Origin: Vulcanimicrobiota bacterium
GTDB taxonomy: Bacteria > Vulcanimicrobiota > JAJTBE01
Direction of reading: 5' to 3'
Assembly: GCA_021107945.1 (NCBI GenBank)
Contig: JAIORV010000143.1
Location: 1 to 51,650 of the forward strand
Length of the DNA stretch: 51,650 nt
The number at the start of each line of letters is the position of its first letter. The stretch's first letter is position 1. The notes under the pieces are model-generated. The model saw only the letters and a program-made list of their open reading frames with translations. It had not been told where the DNA came from and made no database searches. Shown here piece by piece: positions 35,513-44,214 of the stretch. A program made the position numbers and the translations under genes.

Positions 35513-35890
35513 CTATACTCCCAGTTCAGATTGTAAATCATCCAAAGTAATGAAATCACCCTTTTCAATCTCTTTAGCCACTTTTTTTTCTCTTTCCAGT
35601 ATTAATTCAAGAATTTTGGGTGCATACATCCAATCTTTCTCTTGTTGGTGAGTTTCAGCATCAACAGTAATTTTTTTTGCCAAAATAATTTCCAGGAATT
35701 CTCTTTTTGATATATCAAGAAGTTCGGCAGATTTTTGAGAGGAAATGAGACCTTCCCGAAAAGCTTCTATAACCGCCGCTTCAGCTATTTTCCTCTGAGC
35801 ATCCTTGTCCCCTCCCCAGAAGGCTACGAAATCTTCTTTGAACTTTAGAATCTTCAAAATCCTCACTCCCGATGAATCAATATATTTCAC
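35513..35890 (-). CDS. UPF0175-family small protein, antitoxin-like
   Basis: A 125-residue protein starting GTG. Residues about 35-75 are the UPF0175 helix-turn-helix-like core: EAAVIEAFREGLISSQKSAE, then LLDISKREFLEIILAKK. UPF0175 proteins usually sit before a PIN or other toxin. The C-terminal 45 residues are charged and helical (KILELILEREKKVAKEIEKG). The start site is unusual: TATAAT lies just 10 bases upstream of the GTG on this strand, so the message would be nearly leaderless or start at a later codon. A possible toxin remnant follows at once. Confidence 0.7.
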   Translation of the reverse strand: MKYIDSSGVRILKILKFKEDFVAFWGGDKDAQRKIAEAAVIEAFREGLISSQKSAELLDISKREFLEIILAKKITVDAETHQQEKDWMYAPKILELILEREKKVAKEIEKGDFITLDDLQSELGV

Positions 35891-35945
35891 TTATTATAAT
35901 AATACCAGAATGCCCGGTGAGGTATAGAAAGTGACAGCGCTTATT

Positions 35946-36803
35946 TTACCCGACCAATCTTGACAATATCTCTTTCCACCTCGGAGATATGAGAAGATGT
36001 CCCTCACCCTCATAGTAAGTTGCGAGGCAGTCCGGCAATTGTTCGGCAACATACTTTGCGGTCTGAATGGGGACGGAAACATCCCTGTCACCGTGCCATA
36101 GATAGACTTTCGTCTTCACATCCTCTAACCGGAATCCCCATGATTTTGATAATATTACAATATCATGAATCGGACCTCTCGCTCCCTGTCGAAAAGCCTG
36201 CTCCAGGTCATCCAGGTCTGCCCCGTTTTGTTTTATAATTTCCTTGTCAGCATCAGGCATCGAAGATATCATCACTTCCGAGAATATCTTTAGTCCACCG
36301 CTTAGTGACAGATATATTAACACTGTATCCAGGTATGGCAAAAATCTCCCAAATCGAAACAAAAGGGAGTGGAGAAACGGCATATCATCAATTGCCCCCG
36401 GCAAATCAAGAGGCCCCATCCCACTTATAACCGCCGCTTTTGTTATGCGGTCCGGCATTTTCTTGCAGCATACCAGCACATACGGAGCGCCGCCGGAATG
36501 ACCCGCGACAGCAAACTTCCGGATCCCCAACTTATCTGCCAATTGAGCGAAATCTTCAGGCCAATCAGTTATCTTTCTGCCGGGCTGAAAATCGGATATT
36601 CCGAAGCCCGGGCGATCAACAGCTATGATTCTTGTTTCCATTTCGGCTGATACCTGAGCAAGTGATTTAATAAACAACCGGGAGCTTGGCCAACCATGAA
36701 AGAAAAAGACAGGCCTTCCGTCAGGATCGCCATACTCAGCATATCCAAGAGCTCTTCCGTCTTTTAATTGCATGAGGTTCTCGGTTTTGCACATATAGTT
36801 CAT
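35946..36803 (-). CDS. Alpha/beta hydrolase
   Basis: A 285-residue cytosolic alpha/beta-hydrolase-fold protein. The triad is S103 in AGHSGGAP, D241 in HGDRD and H269 in EGEGH; the oxyanion-hole HGWPSSR segment is at about 36-42. The lid helices (about 125-215) are of average length. GDPDGRPVFFFHGWP is typical of the lactonase/haloperoxidase-like group whose substrates vary. AGAGGA lies eight bases before the ATG. It is the last well-formed gene of a minus-strand run; the 42-base space to the LOG-like gene is a 'ctctgtgtcctccgtggctccgtgg' relic. Confidence 0.88.
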   Translation of the reverse strand: MNYMCKTENLMQLKDGRALGYAEYGDPDGRPVFFFHGWPSSRLFIKSLAQVSAEMETRIIAVDRPGFGISDFQPGRKITDWPEDFAQLADKLGIRKFAVAGHSGGAPYVLVCCKKMPDRITKAAVISGMGPLDLPGAIDDMPFLHSLLFRFGRFLPYLDTVLIYLSLSGGLKIFSEVMISSMPDADKEIIKQNGADLDDLEQAFRQGARGPIHDIVILSKSWGFRLEDVKTKVYLWHGDRDVSVPIQTAKYVAEQLPDCLATYYEGEGHLLISPRWKEILSRLVG

Positions 36804-36845
36804 AAAAGAAATCCTCTGTGTCCTCCGTGGCTCCGTGGTAAAAAA

Positions 36846-37454
36846 TCACCCTCTATGTACCCCGAATTTCACATCCTTCACCCTTCCATCCTCATGAATG
36901 GGTGAAGGGTATTCGTGAATAAGATAGACAAGCTTTTCCACAAGTTCTTCCGGATTGTTCGAAAAAACTATATTCTCATGGATTTCCCTGCCACACCATC
37001 GGACAATATCCTGTAAATGATTGGAAATACCGCCGGAATCCAGGAGAACGCCTATGGGCTTCCCCTCTTCAAACGCTATAGTAAACTCATTGAGCGTCCC
37101 TATTCCACCGCCAAGAAAAATAACACCGTCACTGGAGCGGATATTCATAATATCTCTCTCCATAAAGCCAAGTCCCGTATATAGAAGTATGTCGTACACC
37201 TCATGCGGATGTGGTGATTTGTATTCATATACATGTTCATGCCTGGAAAACGCCGGCGATACTCCCAGCACAAACCCTCCCTCTTCCCTTGCGCCGTATG
37301 CGGCCTCATGAGGAAGGCCGGGACATGCGCCGTTTACAAGGATACAACCCTTACGGGCAATCCACCTGCCGACTTCACGGCATTTTTCAAGATTTATTTT
37401 ATTCTCGGCAGCTTTACCGGATGCCGAGCCCATTACTCCAATTTTTAATCTCAA
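36846..37454 (-). CDS. LOG-like / TIGR00725-family Rossmann protein
   Basis: About 202 residues from a TTG at 37454 that lies seven bases after GAGG. A GTG at 37490, overlapping the nitroreductase stop, is the alternative and adds 12 residues but has no ribosome site. The Rossmann-like fold shows IGVMGSASG, GCILVNGACPGLPHEAAYG and LGGGIGTLNEFTIAF. The last is the PGGxGTxxE-like motif of LOG/lysine-decarboxylase-family proteins, here with I in place of P/Y. Some members are nucleoside-5'-monophosphate phosphoribohydrolases. The substrate here is not clear. Confidence 0.75.
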   Translation of the reverse strand: MRLKIGVMGSASGKAAENKINLEKCREVGRWIARKGCILVNGACPGLPHEAAYGAREEGGFVLGVSPAFSRHEHVYEYKSPHPHEVYDILLYTGLGFMERDIMNIRSSDGVIFLGGGIGTLNEFTIAFEEGKPIGVLLDSGGISNHLQDIVRWCGREIHENIVFSNNPEELVEKLVYLIHEYPSPIHEDGRVKDVKFGVHRG

Positions 37455-37483
37455 TTTATTTCCTCGTTTCCTTATGAATTTAT

Positions 37484-38176
37484 CTACCACTTATTCCGGT
37501 GTACTCTTTCTGGCTTCCACTTGTCCTTCGGTTTTTCAACGCCTGTGGGATGTCCTATGGCAATTACATTGAGCGGTACTACATCCTTGGGTATTCCCAG
37601 GATATTTCTCACATCTTTCACTCTTTGCTCTATCGGATACGCGCCTGTCCATACTGCACCAAGTCCCAGAGATTCGACGGCGAGAAGGATATTTTCCGAC
37701 GCGGCACTGCAGTCCTGAATCCAGAAATCATTCTCCCTGTCGGGTAGTCCCCATTTTGGAACACCGCATACAACAATAGCGGCGGGAGCCTTAAACAGCA
37801 TTTTTGAATATGGCATTTTTTCTGCCAGCTTATCTAAAGTTTCCCTGTCCGTAATTATAATAAATGACCAGGGTTGCTTGTTCGCCGCCGTCGGAGCCGC
37901 CATTCCCGCTCTGACTATCTTCTCCAAAGTTTCTTCGGAAACTTTTTCATCAGTATATTTCCGGACGCTTTTTCTCTTCATTATTACTTCGATGGTTGTG
38001 GGATGAGACTCGTCCGAGTCCATTTTTCTGAGAACAGATTTTTCTTCTTGTTTAATTGTTTCCTCACCTGACTTTCTTGCCGGAATAGTTACCTTTTTCA
38101 GACCGAGGTTTGCCCGACCGAGCAATACGGCACATATTATCATGAGCACAATCATTACTATATGATGAGTTTTCAT
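37484..38176 (-). CDS. Nitroreductase-family protein with N-terminal membrane anchor
   Basis: About 230 residues. ATG at 38176 lies eight bases after AGGA, with a second ATG six bases upstream. Residues about 6-22 are a hydrophobic segment (VMIVLMIICAVLLG), then a 45-residue polar linker, then the nitroreductase fold from KRKSVRKYTDEKVSEETLEK (FMN-contacting RKY) through AAPTAANKQPWSFIIIT and ESLGLGAVWTGAYP. Most nitroreductases are cytosolic, so a leader is unusual. The mature part may be anchored outside and reduced by the membrane FMN/[4Fe-4S] protein encoded 61 bases upstream in the same direction. Confidence 0.82.
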   Translation of the reverse strand: MKTHHIVMIVLMIICAVLLGRANLGLKKVTIPARKSGEETIKQEEKSVLRKMDSDESHPTTIEVIMKRKSVRKYTDEKVSEETLEKIVRAGMAAPTAANKQPWSFIIITDRETLDKLAEKMPYSKMLFKAPAAIVVCGVPKWGLPDRENDFWIQDCSAASENILLAVESLGLGAVWTGAYPIEQRVKDVRNILGIPKDVVPLNVIAIGHPTGVEKPKDKWKPERVHRNKW

Positions 38177-38237
38177 TAACATTTTCCTTTCTTTGGATGC
38201 TATTTATTAATGACATTACTTCCTGAAAAAGCTGTTG

Positions 38238-39443
38238 TCAACAACTCTTATTTATTGATAAATCCTTTTTCTTCGCAGCTCCTGAACTTGCAGGCTTTTT
38301 CAGTATGTCCAGGAAAGCTCCGGACGAACAGCCGAATGAACACCATGGACGATTAATAAAACTGGATAAAATCAAGCTTATTATTGCAATTGATATTGCC
38401 GCTATCCCCGCAGATTTTATCATAAAGGCGGAAAAAGGCTCGAGATTATTTAGATCGAGCTTGATTCCCAGTAATAATGTAAGGGTAATAAGTAAAAGTA
38501 TTCCATACCTTATATACCTGAGATTTTTCACCAATCCCGGACTTAGCTTGATTTTCCAGGGAATTATTTTATATAAAGCCTCCTGTAATGCGCCAAATGG
38601 GCAGACAAAGAAGCAATAAAAATTCCTGCCTGTAAACATTGGCATGGCAATTGCAATGAATACAAGAAAAAGCATTCCTATTGAGGCGGATGTGGGTTTC
38701 CCTGCAATAATCCATGAGCTTGCCAGTGTAATGGAAAAGCATGACGCCGTCAGGAATCCCATAAAGATAATTGTTAAGCCCATCAATGTATACCTGAGTA
38801 TTTTTTGGTGTTTGCTCTTTCCAAAACAAAGGAATAAGCCGAAAATTGGAATTAGAATAATCCCGATATCTTTCCATGTAAATAATATTACAGGTTTTGG
38901 AGCGGCGGCCACGGATTTCGGATCAATAAGGGATATTCTTTTATATAATGTATTCTTAATGGATGTGCTTGTTAACGTGGCGCCGGAAACAGCATCAACT
39001 TCAATTGTTGTTATTTTCTTCCAGTGTCTGCCGTCCCATCTGTCAAGGTATTCTGTTTTAATCACTCTCTCGACGAAACCTGGAGTCTCCTGATTCTCAA
39101 TCAGCACAATGTCAATAATTATACCTTCCATGTCAATTCCTATTATAAGGGGGGTGCTTCCTGCGTATCCTGTAATATCATCGGCATGTGGTGAAGAAAC
39201 AACCGCTGATCCAACATGCTTACCCCGGTTATCCAGAATAATAGTCCATTCCTTATCTTTTTTGGGATGAATTAGACTTGATGCGGTTGGAAATATTTTA
39301 ATGGCGTGTTCCATGGATATTCCGGATATTCCGTTTTTGGACTTTTTTTCAGGGGGTTTCCTCAGAACATAAAGAGTATGGATAGAAAATATTATGATGA
39401 CAATCGTCAGAATATTCAAGATATAATCAATTTTATTTTTCAA
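38238..39443 (-). CDS. NosR/NapH/RnfG-like membrane protein: FMN-binding plus [4Fe-4S]-type Cys motifs
   Basis: About 401 residues from a TTG at 39443, six bases after GGAGG; a TTG at 39488 is possible. One N-terminal span is followed by an extracytoplasmic FMN_bind domain (about 60-170) with the flavinylation motif DAVSGATLTS (Thr target near 156-158), then five or so spans. Cytoplasmic Cys pairs CFFVCP and CSFGC (about 368-372) mark the NapH/4Fe-4S_12 family, but each pair has only two cysteines. Such proteins move electrons across the membrane between quinone or ferredoxin and surface flavoproteins. An ApbE-type flavin transferase would be needed; none is in the window. Downstream is the anchored nitroreductase. 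Confidence 0.82.
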   Translation of the reverse strand: MKNKIDYILNILTIVIIIFSIHTLYVLRKPPEKKSKNGISGISMEHAIKIFPTASSLIHPKKDKEWTIILDNRGKHVGSAVVSSPHADDITGYAGSTPLIIGIDMEGIIIDIVLIENQETPGFVERVIKTEYLDRWDGRHWKKITTIEVDAVSGATLTSTSIKNTLYKRISLIDPKSVAAAPKPVILFTWKDIGIILIPIFGLFLCFGKSKHQKILRYTLMGLTIIFMGFLTASCFSITLASSWIIAGKPTSASIGMLFLVFIAIAMPMFTGRNFYCFFVCPFGALQEALYKIIPWKIKLSPGLVKNLRYIRYGILLLITLTLLLGIKLDLNNLEPFSAFMIKSAGIAAISIAIISLILSSFINRPWCSFGCSSGAFLDILKKPASSGAAKKKDLSINKSC

Positions 39444-39488
39444 ATTTTGCCTCCGATTTTCTTCTATATAATTTTTACATTGACTCAA

Positions 39489-39995
39489 TTATTCCCTTGA
39501 TTTTATTGATTGAATTTATGAAAAGAGATTTTAGGTGGATTTATTACCTGATAGATAAAAGAAAAGAGAAAATGGGAGCGCCATTTGTTATCCTTCTTCC
39601 CTTTCTGATAAGTATTGCAATAAAATATCTCGATGATTCATACCCGTGAATTATAGAGATAGGTGGAAAAGTCAATAAAGAATATAGATTCCTTAAAGAT
39701 AATAAAAAAATTAAATGGTCCCCGGAATTACCGAGAAAATCTCCTAACGCTCCTGGCAAGAAAATGGGTCTTATGAACTGCTATACTCAGTATTGGAGAT
39801 AGTAATGATTAATCAAGACGGCAACAGCAATTATACTCACAAGAGATGATTTCAGCTATGCCCGTTAAAATAAATAAACTTGAAAAGATTAAATTATTTT
39901 TTTTAATAATAAGAAGGAATCTTTAAAATATCTCAACAATACATAACCCTGAGTGATTTCTTTCGATAATAAATTCTCCAGTGGAAGTGAGATTA
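39489..39995. other. Long gap before the hybrid kinase, no gene seen
   Basis: 507 bases, AT-rich. Frames here are short; the longest (71 codons, minus strand) lacks a ribosome site. TTGAAA at 39880-39885 and TAATAA at 39904-39909 (18-base spacer) is a weak promoter candidate for the kinase. No repeat of the families seen elsewhere was found, which makes this gap unlike its neighbours. Confidence 0.35.
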
Positions 39996-41906
39996 ATGCC
40001 AAAATCTGATAATATTCGAGTTCTATATGTTGAAGATGATATAGATACAGCTAGATTTCTAAGTAGAAAGCTAATAAAAAAAGGCTATTCTGTAGATATC
40101 GCGCTTGACGGAGAAGAGGGGCTCTCCAAACTTGAGATGAAGGACTATGACATATTATTACTTGATCATTATCTTCCCTTATATAGCGGACTTGAAATGA
40201 TTGAAATCCTTACCGAAAAAAATGCTTTACCTTCGACAATCATGATTACTGCAATGTCTGATGTAAAAATGGCGGTAAAGGCAATGAAAATGGGAGCTTC
40301 CGATTACATTATTAAAGATGTGGAAGTCGAATATATAGAACTCATTCCATCCACGATAGAGAAAGTACTTAATCAGAAAAAATTGATAGAGGAGAAAAAG
40401 AAGGCCGAGGAGTCCCTCAGGGAGAGCGAAGAGAGATTTCGTCTATTGTTTGAACAATCAAATGATGCGATTTTCATTCAAAGTCTTGATGGAAAGATTG
40501 TTAATGTAAACCAGAGAGCTTGTGAAATGCTCAAAATGGAAGAAGCTGAATTGATAGACACATGTATCTTTGATCTATGTCTGCCTGAAGAAAGAAAATT
40601 TTATGAAAAGAAGTTTCATGAGATAAGAGAAAAAGGAGATGTGATTTCCGAATCGCAACTGTCAAGAAAAGACAGTGAAAGTGTATCTGTTGAAATCAGT
40701 TCTCGAATTGTAAACGGGAAAAGACATGTTGTACAGTCAATAATGAGAGATATAACTATCCGGCGTAAGATGGAACGGGAATTAGCAAAGGTTGAGAAAC
40801 TTGAATCTCTTGGTGTCCTCGCAGGTGGAATTGCCCACGATTTCAACAATGTCCTATCAGGGATAATCGGGAATATTTCTATAGCAAAGCTTGATGTGGA
40901 GCCTGAAGATGCATTAAATGAATACCTCAACGAAGCCACAAAAGCTTCGCTACGAGCAAAGAATCTGGTCCAACAACTTCTTGTCTTTTCAAGAGGTGGG
41001 GAACCTATCAGGAAAATATGTAATATAGAAGAACTGCTTAGAGAGTCGGCAAAATTTTCTCTCATAGGATCTAACATCAAAGTGGAATTTATATTCTCTC
41101 CGGATTTTTGGGCTGTGGAAATAGATGAAGGACAGATTCGCCAGGTTATCAGTAATATCGTTCTCAATGCCCAGCAGTCCATGCCCGGAGGCGGGATTGT
41201 TAAGGTTGAAGTTGCAAATAAACTTATAGAATCAGGTGGTATATTGCCTCTTGATCCCGGAAAATATGTTGAAATTATTATCCAGGATAAAGGCATTGGA
41301 ATTCAAGAGAAAAACCTGACCAAAGTATTTGATCCTTACTTTACAACAAAAAAGAAGGGTAACGGGCTGGGACTCACAACTTGTTATTCAATCATAAGAA
41401 AACATGGCGGATACATAACGGTAGAATCAGAGCTGGACGTGGGGACTGCATTTCACATTTATATTCCGGCATCCGGGGAAAAAGTCATTTTAAAAAGAAA
41501 ATCTCAGCCCATGATTTTGAAATCCGGACAGGGAAGGGTACTTGTTATGGATGACGAGGAAGTCATCATTAAGGTCCTTGATAAAATGCTTGTACATCTT
41601 GGATATGAGGCCGACTTCACTAATAATGGATTTGAAGCTATCAATAAATACAGGATGGCGAGAGATGAGGGAAATCCATTTGATATGGTTATTATGGATC
41701 TTACAATCCCAGGAGGGATGGGAGGCAAGGACGCCATTAAAGAAATATTAAAGATTGACCCCAACATAAGGGCTATTGTATCAAGCGGGTATTCCAATGA
41801 TCCGATAATGGCCAACTTCCGGGAATACGGCTTCCGTGCATGCCTTGCCAAACCATATAAAATTGGGGAATTGGAAGAAGTTCTCCAGGCAGTCATGGAA
41901 GATTGA
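39996..41906 (+). CDS. Hybrid signalling protein: REC-PAS-histidine kinase-REC
   Basis: A 636-residue cytosolic protein. The first receiver (1-120) has D14/D15, D57 in LLLDHYLP and K107. PAS (about 143-262) begins SEERFRLLFEQSNDAIF. The histidine-kinase core has LAGGIAHDFNNVLSGI with phospho-acceptor H281, an N box near ISNIVLNAQQSMP, and G boxes DKGIGI and GNGLGLTTC. The second receiver (about 515-636) has MDDEE, D568 in VIMDLTIP and AKP. This order and the HDFNN motif are typical of orphan hybrid kinases. No response regulator or transmembrane sensor is next to it. ATG at 39996 follows GGAAG at eight bases; a GTG 15 bases upstream is weaker. Confidence 0.9.
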   Translation: MPKSDNIRVLYVEDDIDTARFLSRKLIKKGYSVDIALDGEEGLSKLEMKDYDILLLDHYLPLYSGLEMIEILTEKNALPSTIMITAMSDVKMAVKAMKMGASDYIIKDVEVEYIELIPSTIEKVLNQKKLIEEKKKAEESLRESEERFRLLFEQSNDAIFIQSLDGKIVNVNQRACEMLKMEEAELIDTCIFDLCLPEERKFYEKKFHEIREKGDVISESQLSRKDSESVSVEISSRIVNGKRHVVQSIMRDITIRRKMERELAKVEKLESLGVLAGGIAHDFNNVLSGIIGNISIAKLDVEPEDALNEYLNEATKASLRAKNLVQQLLVFSRGGEPIRKICNIEELLRESAKFSLIGSNIKVEFIFSPDFWAVEIDEGQIRQVISNIVLNAQQSMPGGGIVKVEVANKLIESGGILPLDPGKYVEIIIQDKGIGIQEKNLTKVFDPYFTTKKKGNGLGLTTCYSIIRKHGGYITVESELDVGTAFHIYIPASGEKVILKRKSQPMILKSGQGRVLVMDDEEVIIKVLDKMLVHLGYEADFTNNGFEAINKYRMARDEGNPFDMVIMDLTIPGGMGGKDAIKEILKIDPNIRAIVSSGYSNDPIMANFREYGFRACLAKPYKIGELEEVLQAVMED

Positions 41907-42315
41907 CCTTGATATTACATACCGGACAATTTTCTTTTTAAAAAACTTCACTTTTCCACAAGGAAACCGATGCCGAAATGAAAAATTATCTTTTCTTATC
42001 TTTTCCATGAAGGATGTTATGAAAAATCGTCCAATAAGATCTTATACAATATATAGCATGTAATATATGATAAGCACAATATGTTGTGTTGCTGTCATAG
42101 CAATAACACAACGATCCCGGTTCTGCTTGAAAGAATTAATTTTACAATTCAGGTCAATTATAGTATGTATTCAGACCCATCCTGTAGGAGGGGTTTCCCA
42201 ACCCCGATTTCATGCCGTTTCCAGGCTGGTCGGGAGACCAGCCTCTACCCAAATAGTGGGGTGGTCTGAATAATTACCAATTATATTTGATGAGTATTAA
42301 TAAGAGGTGGTCTTT
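41907..42315. other. Gap between kinase and nucleoside kinase genes, with REP cassette
   Basis: 409 bases. 41907-42060 has no recognisable feature. 42168-42272 is the second TATTCAGACC cassette. Otherwise only short AT-rich sequence was seen. Confidence 0.4.
42168..42272. mobile_element. TATTCAGACC-bounded cassette enclosing a REPIN, copy 2
   Basis: Ends TATTCAGACC (42168-42177) and GGTCTGAATA (42263-42272). Inside, 42184-42248 is a full inverted pair: GTAGGA with arms GGGGTT/AACCCC and loop TCCC, and on the other strand GTAGAG with arms GCTGGTC/GACCAGC and loop TCCC. This copy is better kept than the one at 27.8 kb. Confidence 0.65.
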
Positions 42316-43038
42316 ATGTTTATCGTGGTTGGTGGCCCTATTGGAGTTGGCAAGTCAACAGTTACAAGAATATATTCCCAGATTACCGGGTTTGAACCTC
42401 TTTTCGAGACGGTCAAGGGGCATCCATACCTGGAGAAGTTTTATGAAAACCCGGAGGAATATGCATTTCGCGCTCAGGTGTATTTTCTTTATGACCGGTT
42501 TAACAAGCATTATAAAGCAGTTGAGAGCGATAAGAATATAATAGCGGATCGCTCCATATACGAGGACGCCGTTTTTGCCAGGGTATTGAATTGGCGGGGA
42601 CAGTTAAACGATGATGACTATTTCAAGACATATTATCCTCATTTCAAGGTGCTAACAAGCATCCTGAAGCCCCCGGATCTAATGATATATCTCAGGGCGT
42701 CGCTGGACACTCTCATGTACCGTATTGATAAAAGAGACAGGGAGATGGAGGCAACCATTCCGAGGGATTATATGAAGATGCTGGTGGAGGCATACGAGGA
42801 ATGGATTGACGAATACCCCCACAGAAAATTGATAATCCAGACCGACGACCTGGATCTCACATGTGATCTCAATCCCGACTGGATGGATCTTTTTATGGCG
42901 ATACATACGAAGGTTATGAGTAGTGATGACCTTCCCGATGAGGCAATAGGATTGAATTGGCTCAAAAGTGAGTACCCCACAGTCAGAAAAAGATGCAGAT
43001 CCGTTAGTTGTGGTGATAAGATTTTTACATGTGTTTAG
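42316..43038 (+). CDS. Deoxynucleoside kinase
   Basis: A 240-residue cytosolic kinase of the dCK/dGK/dAK family, which phosphorylates deoxynucleosides in salvage. The P-loop is GGPIGVGKST (6-15). DRSIYEDAVFAR (78-89) holds the DRS motif that contacts the sugar. The basic lid is YRIDKRDREME (about 135-145). Substrate choice cannot be read; the IADRSIYED form recalls the Bacillus dGK/dAK pair. ATG at 42316 follows GAGGTGG at five bases; a GTG nine bases earlier is inside the site. It stands about 110 bases before the RelA/SpoT-domain gene, same strand. Confidence 0.92.
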   Translation: MFIVVGGPIGVGKSTVTRIYSQITGFEPLFETVKGHPYLEKFYENPEEYAFRAQVYFLYDRFNKHYKAVESDKNIIADRSIYEDAVFARVLNWRGQLNDDDYFKTYYPHFKVLTSILKPPDLMIYLRASLDTLMYRIDKRDREMEATIPRDYMKMLVEAYEEWIDEYPHRKLIIQTDDLDLTCDLNPDWMDLFMAIHTKVMSSDDLPDEAIGLNWLKSEYPTVRKRCRSVSCGDKIFTCV

Positions 43039-43146
43039 CTCAATAGAAAAGTTGTTATTCACTCCCTTAAATAACATTACTTCTTCGTGTCCTTCGTGCC
43101 TTCGTTGTGAATAGTATAATAAAACAAAAGAAACAGGTAATCATCT

Positions 43147-44214
43147 ATGGATAATATAATACAATCTCCAAAAACCTCCCTTCTGCCGGAAATATGGCGG
43201 GATAAGCCCGAGTTCGTGTATGAATATTTGAAAAGAAAACCGTATTATGAGCGCCTCTGCCTTGAGGTCGCTTTCGTAATTGAAAACGCTCTTAGAGAGA
43301 GAAATATCGAATATTCCGCGGTAACTCATAGAGTGAAGGAGCTTGACAGTTTTATTGAGAAATTGAAACGAAAGCAATATAAGGATATTTTTAATGAAAT
43401 CACCGACCTTGCGGGGATAAGGGTGATATGTCTTTATACAAGCGATATAAAAAAAATTGAGCGAATAATACATGAAGAATTCAACTTAATTGAAAAAGTC
43501 TATAAGCAAAATTCAAACAAGTCCTACCGACTGGGATATTCGGCAATGCATTTTATTGTCCGGTTGGGGGATGAGTTCTCCGGGGCGAGATATGACAGCC
43601 TGAAAGACTTGACATGTGAAATTCAGACAAGAACTGTTTTACAAGATGCCTGGGCGGTTATTGATCACCACCTGATGTACAAGCAGAGATCTCTTGTGCC
43701 GGAAGAATTATGCCGGCGAATTGATAACCTTTCGGATGTTCTTGAAGAAGCGGATATGAAATTTGAAGAGATTCGAAAGGAAAGGCATGCATATGTGAGA
43801 AAGCTTGAGAAAACAAGATCCTCAAGGACTTTCCTTGCAATGGAAATCAATCTTGACAGTTTTAAGGCATTTTGCGAAAGGGCGTTTCCTGAAGCTCCGA
43901 AAGAGACGGAGATTACTTATTTCAACAGGGTTCTCAAGTGGATGGAGCCTTTACACTACAATCATTTAAAGGATCTTGACCGGGCTGTTAAAAAAGCTTC
44001 CCCGATTCTTGATGATGTCATAGCGGAGCTTGGGGTTGTCATGGTTGAAAGGGGAATCGAGATAAAATCATGGACGAACCTTGCAAGGGTGCAGATAAGT
44101 TTGGCTATTACGAACAAGGAATTCAGAAACACATCGGAAGCTTCTCCGGGTTTCATAAAGATACTTGAAAAATACGATCGGATTCCGGAGAAAATGGGCA
44201 AAAAAAAGGGATAA
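43147..44214 (+). CDS. RelA/SpoT-domain nucleotidyltransferase with unknown C-terminal domain
   Basis: A 355-residue protein. Residues about 45-185 are a RelA/SpoT synthetase domain: THRVKELDSFIEKL (60-73), DLAGIRVICLY (87-97), GYSAMHFIV (130-138) and EIQTRTVLQDAWA (158-170). It has no HD hydrolase or TGS part, so it belongs to the small alarmone synthetase class, which makes (p)ppGpp or may transfer to tRNA or adenine nucleotides. A coiled stretch follows (about 190-225), then a 130-residue helical domain I cannot place (FKAFCERAFPEAPKETEITY onward). AGGT lies eight bases before the ATG. It is close to a nucleoside kinase, so both touch nucleotide pools. Confidence 0.88.
   Translation: MDNIIQSPKTSLLPEIWRDKPEFVYEYLKRKPYYERLCLEVAFVIENALRERNIEYSAVTHRVKELDSFIEKLKRKQYKDIFNEITDLAGIRVICLYTSDIKKIERIIHEEFNLIEKVYKQNSNKSYRLGYSAMHFIVRLGDEFSGARYDSLKDLTCEIQTRTVLQDAWAVIDHHLMYKQRSLVPEELCRRIDNLSDVLEEADMKFEEIRKERHAYVRKLEKTRSSRTFLAMEINLDSFKAFCERAFPEAPKETEITYFNRVLKWMEPLHYNHLKDLDRAVKKASPILDDVIAELGVVMVERGIEIKSWTNLARVQISLAITNKEFRNTSEASPGFIKILEKYDRIPEKMGKKKG

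Noticed and set aside
39518-39610. Small hydrophobic frame MKRDFRWIYYLIDKRK...
   Set aside because: It stops after about 30 codons and has no ribosome site; not supported as a gene.
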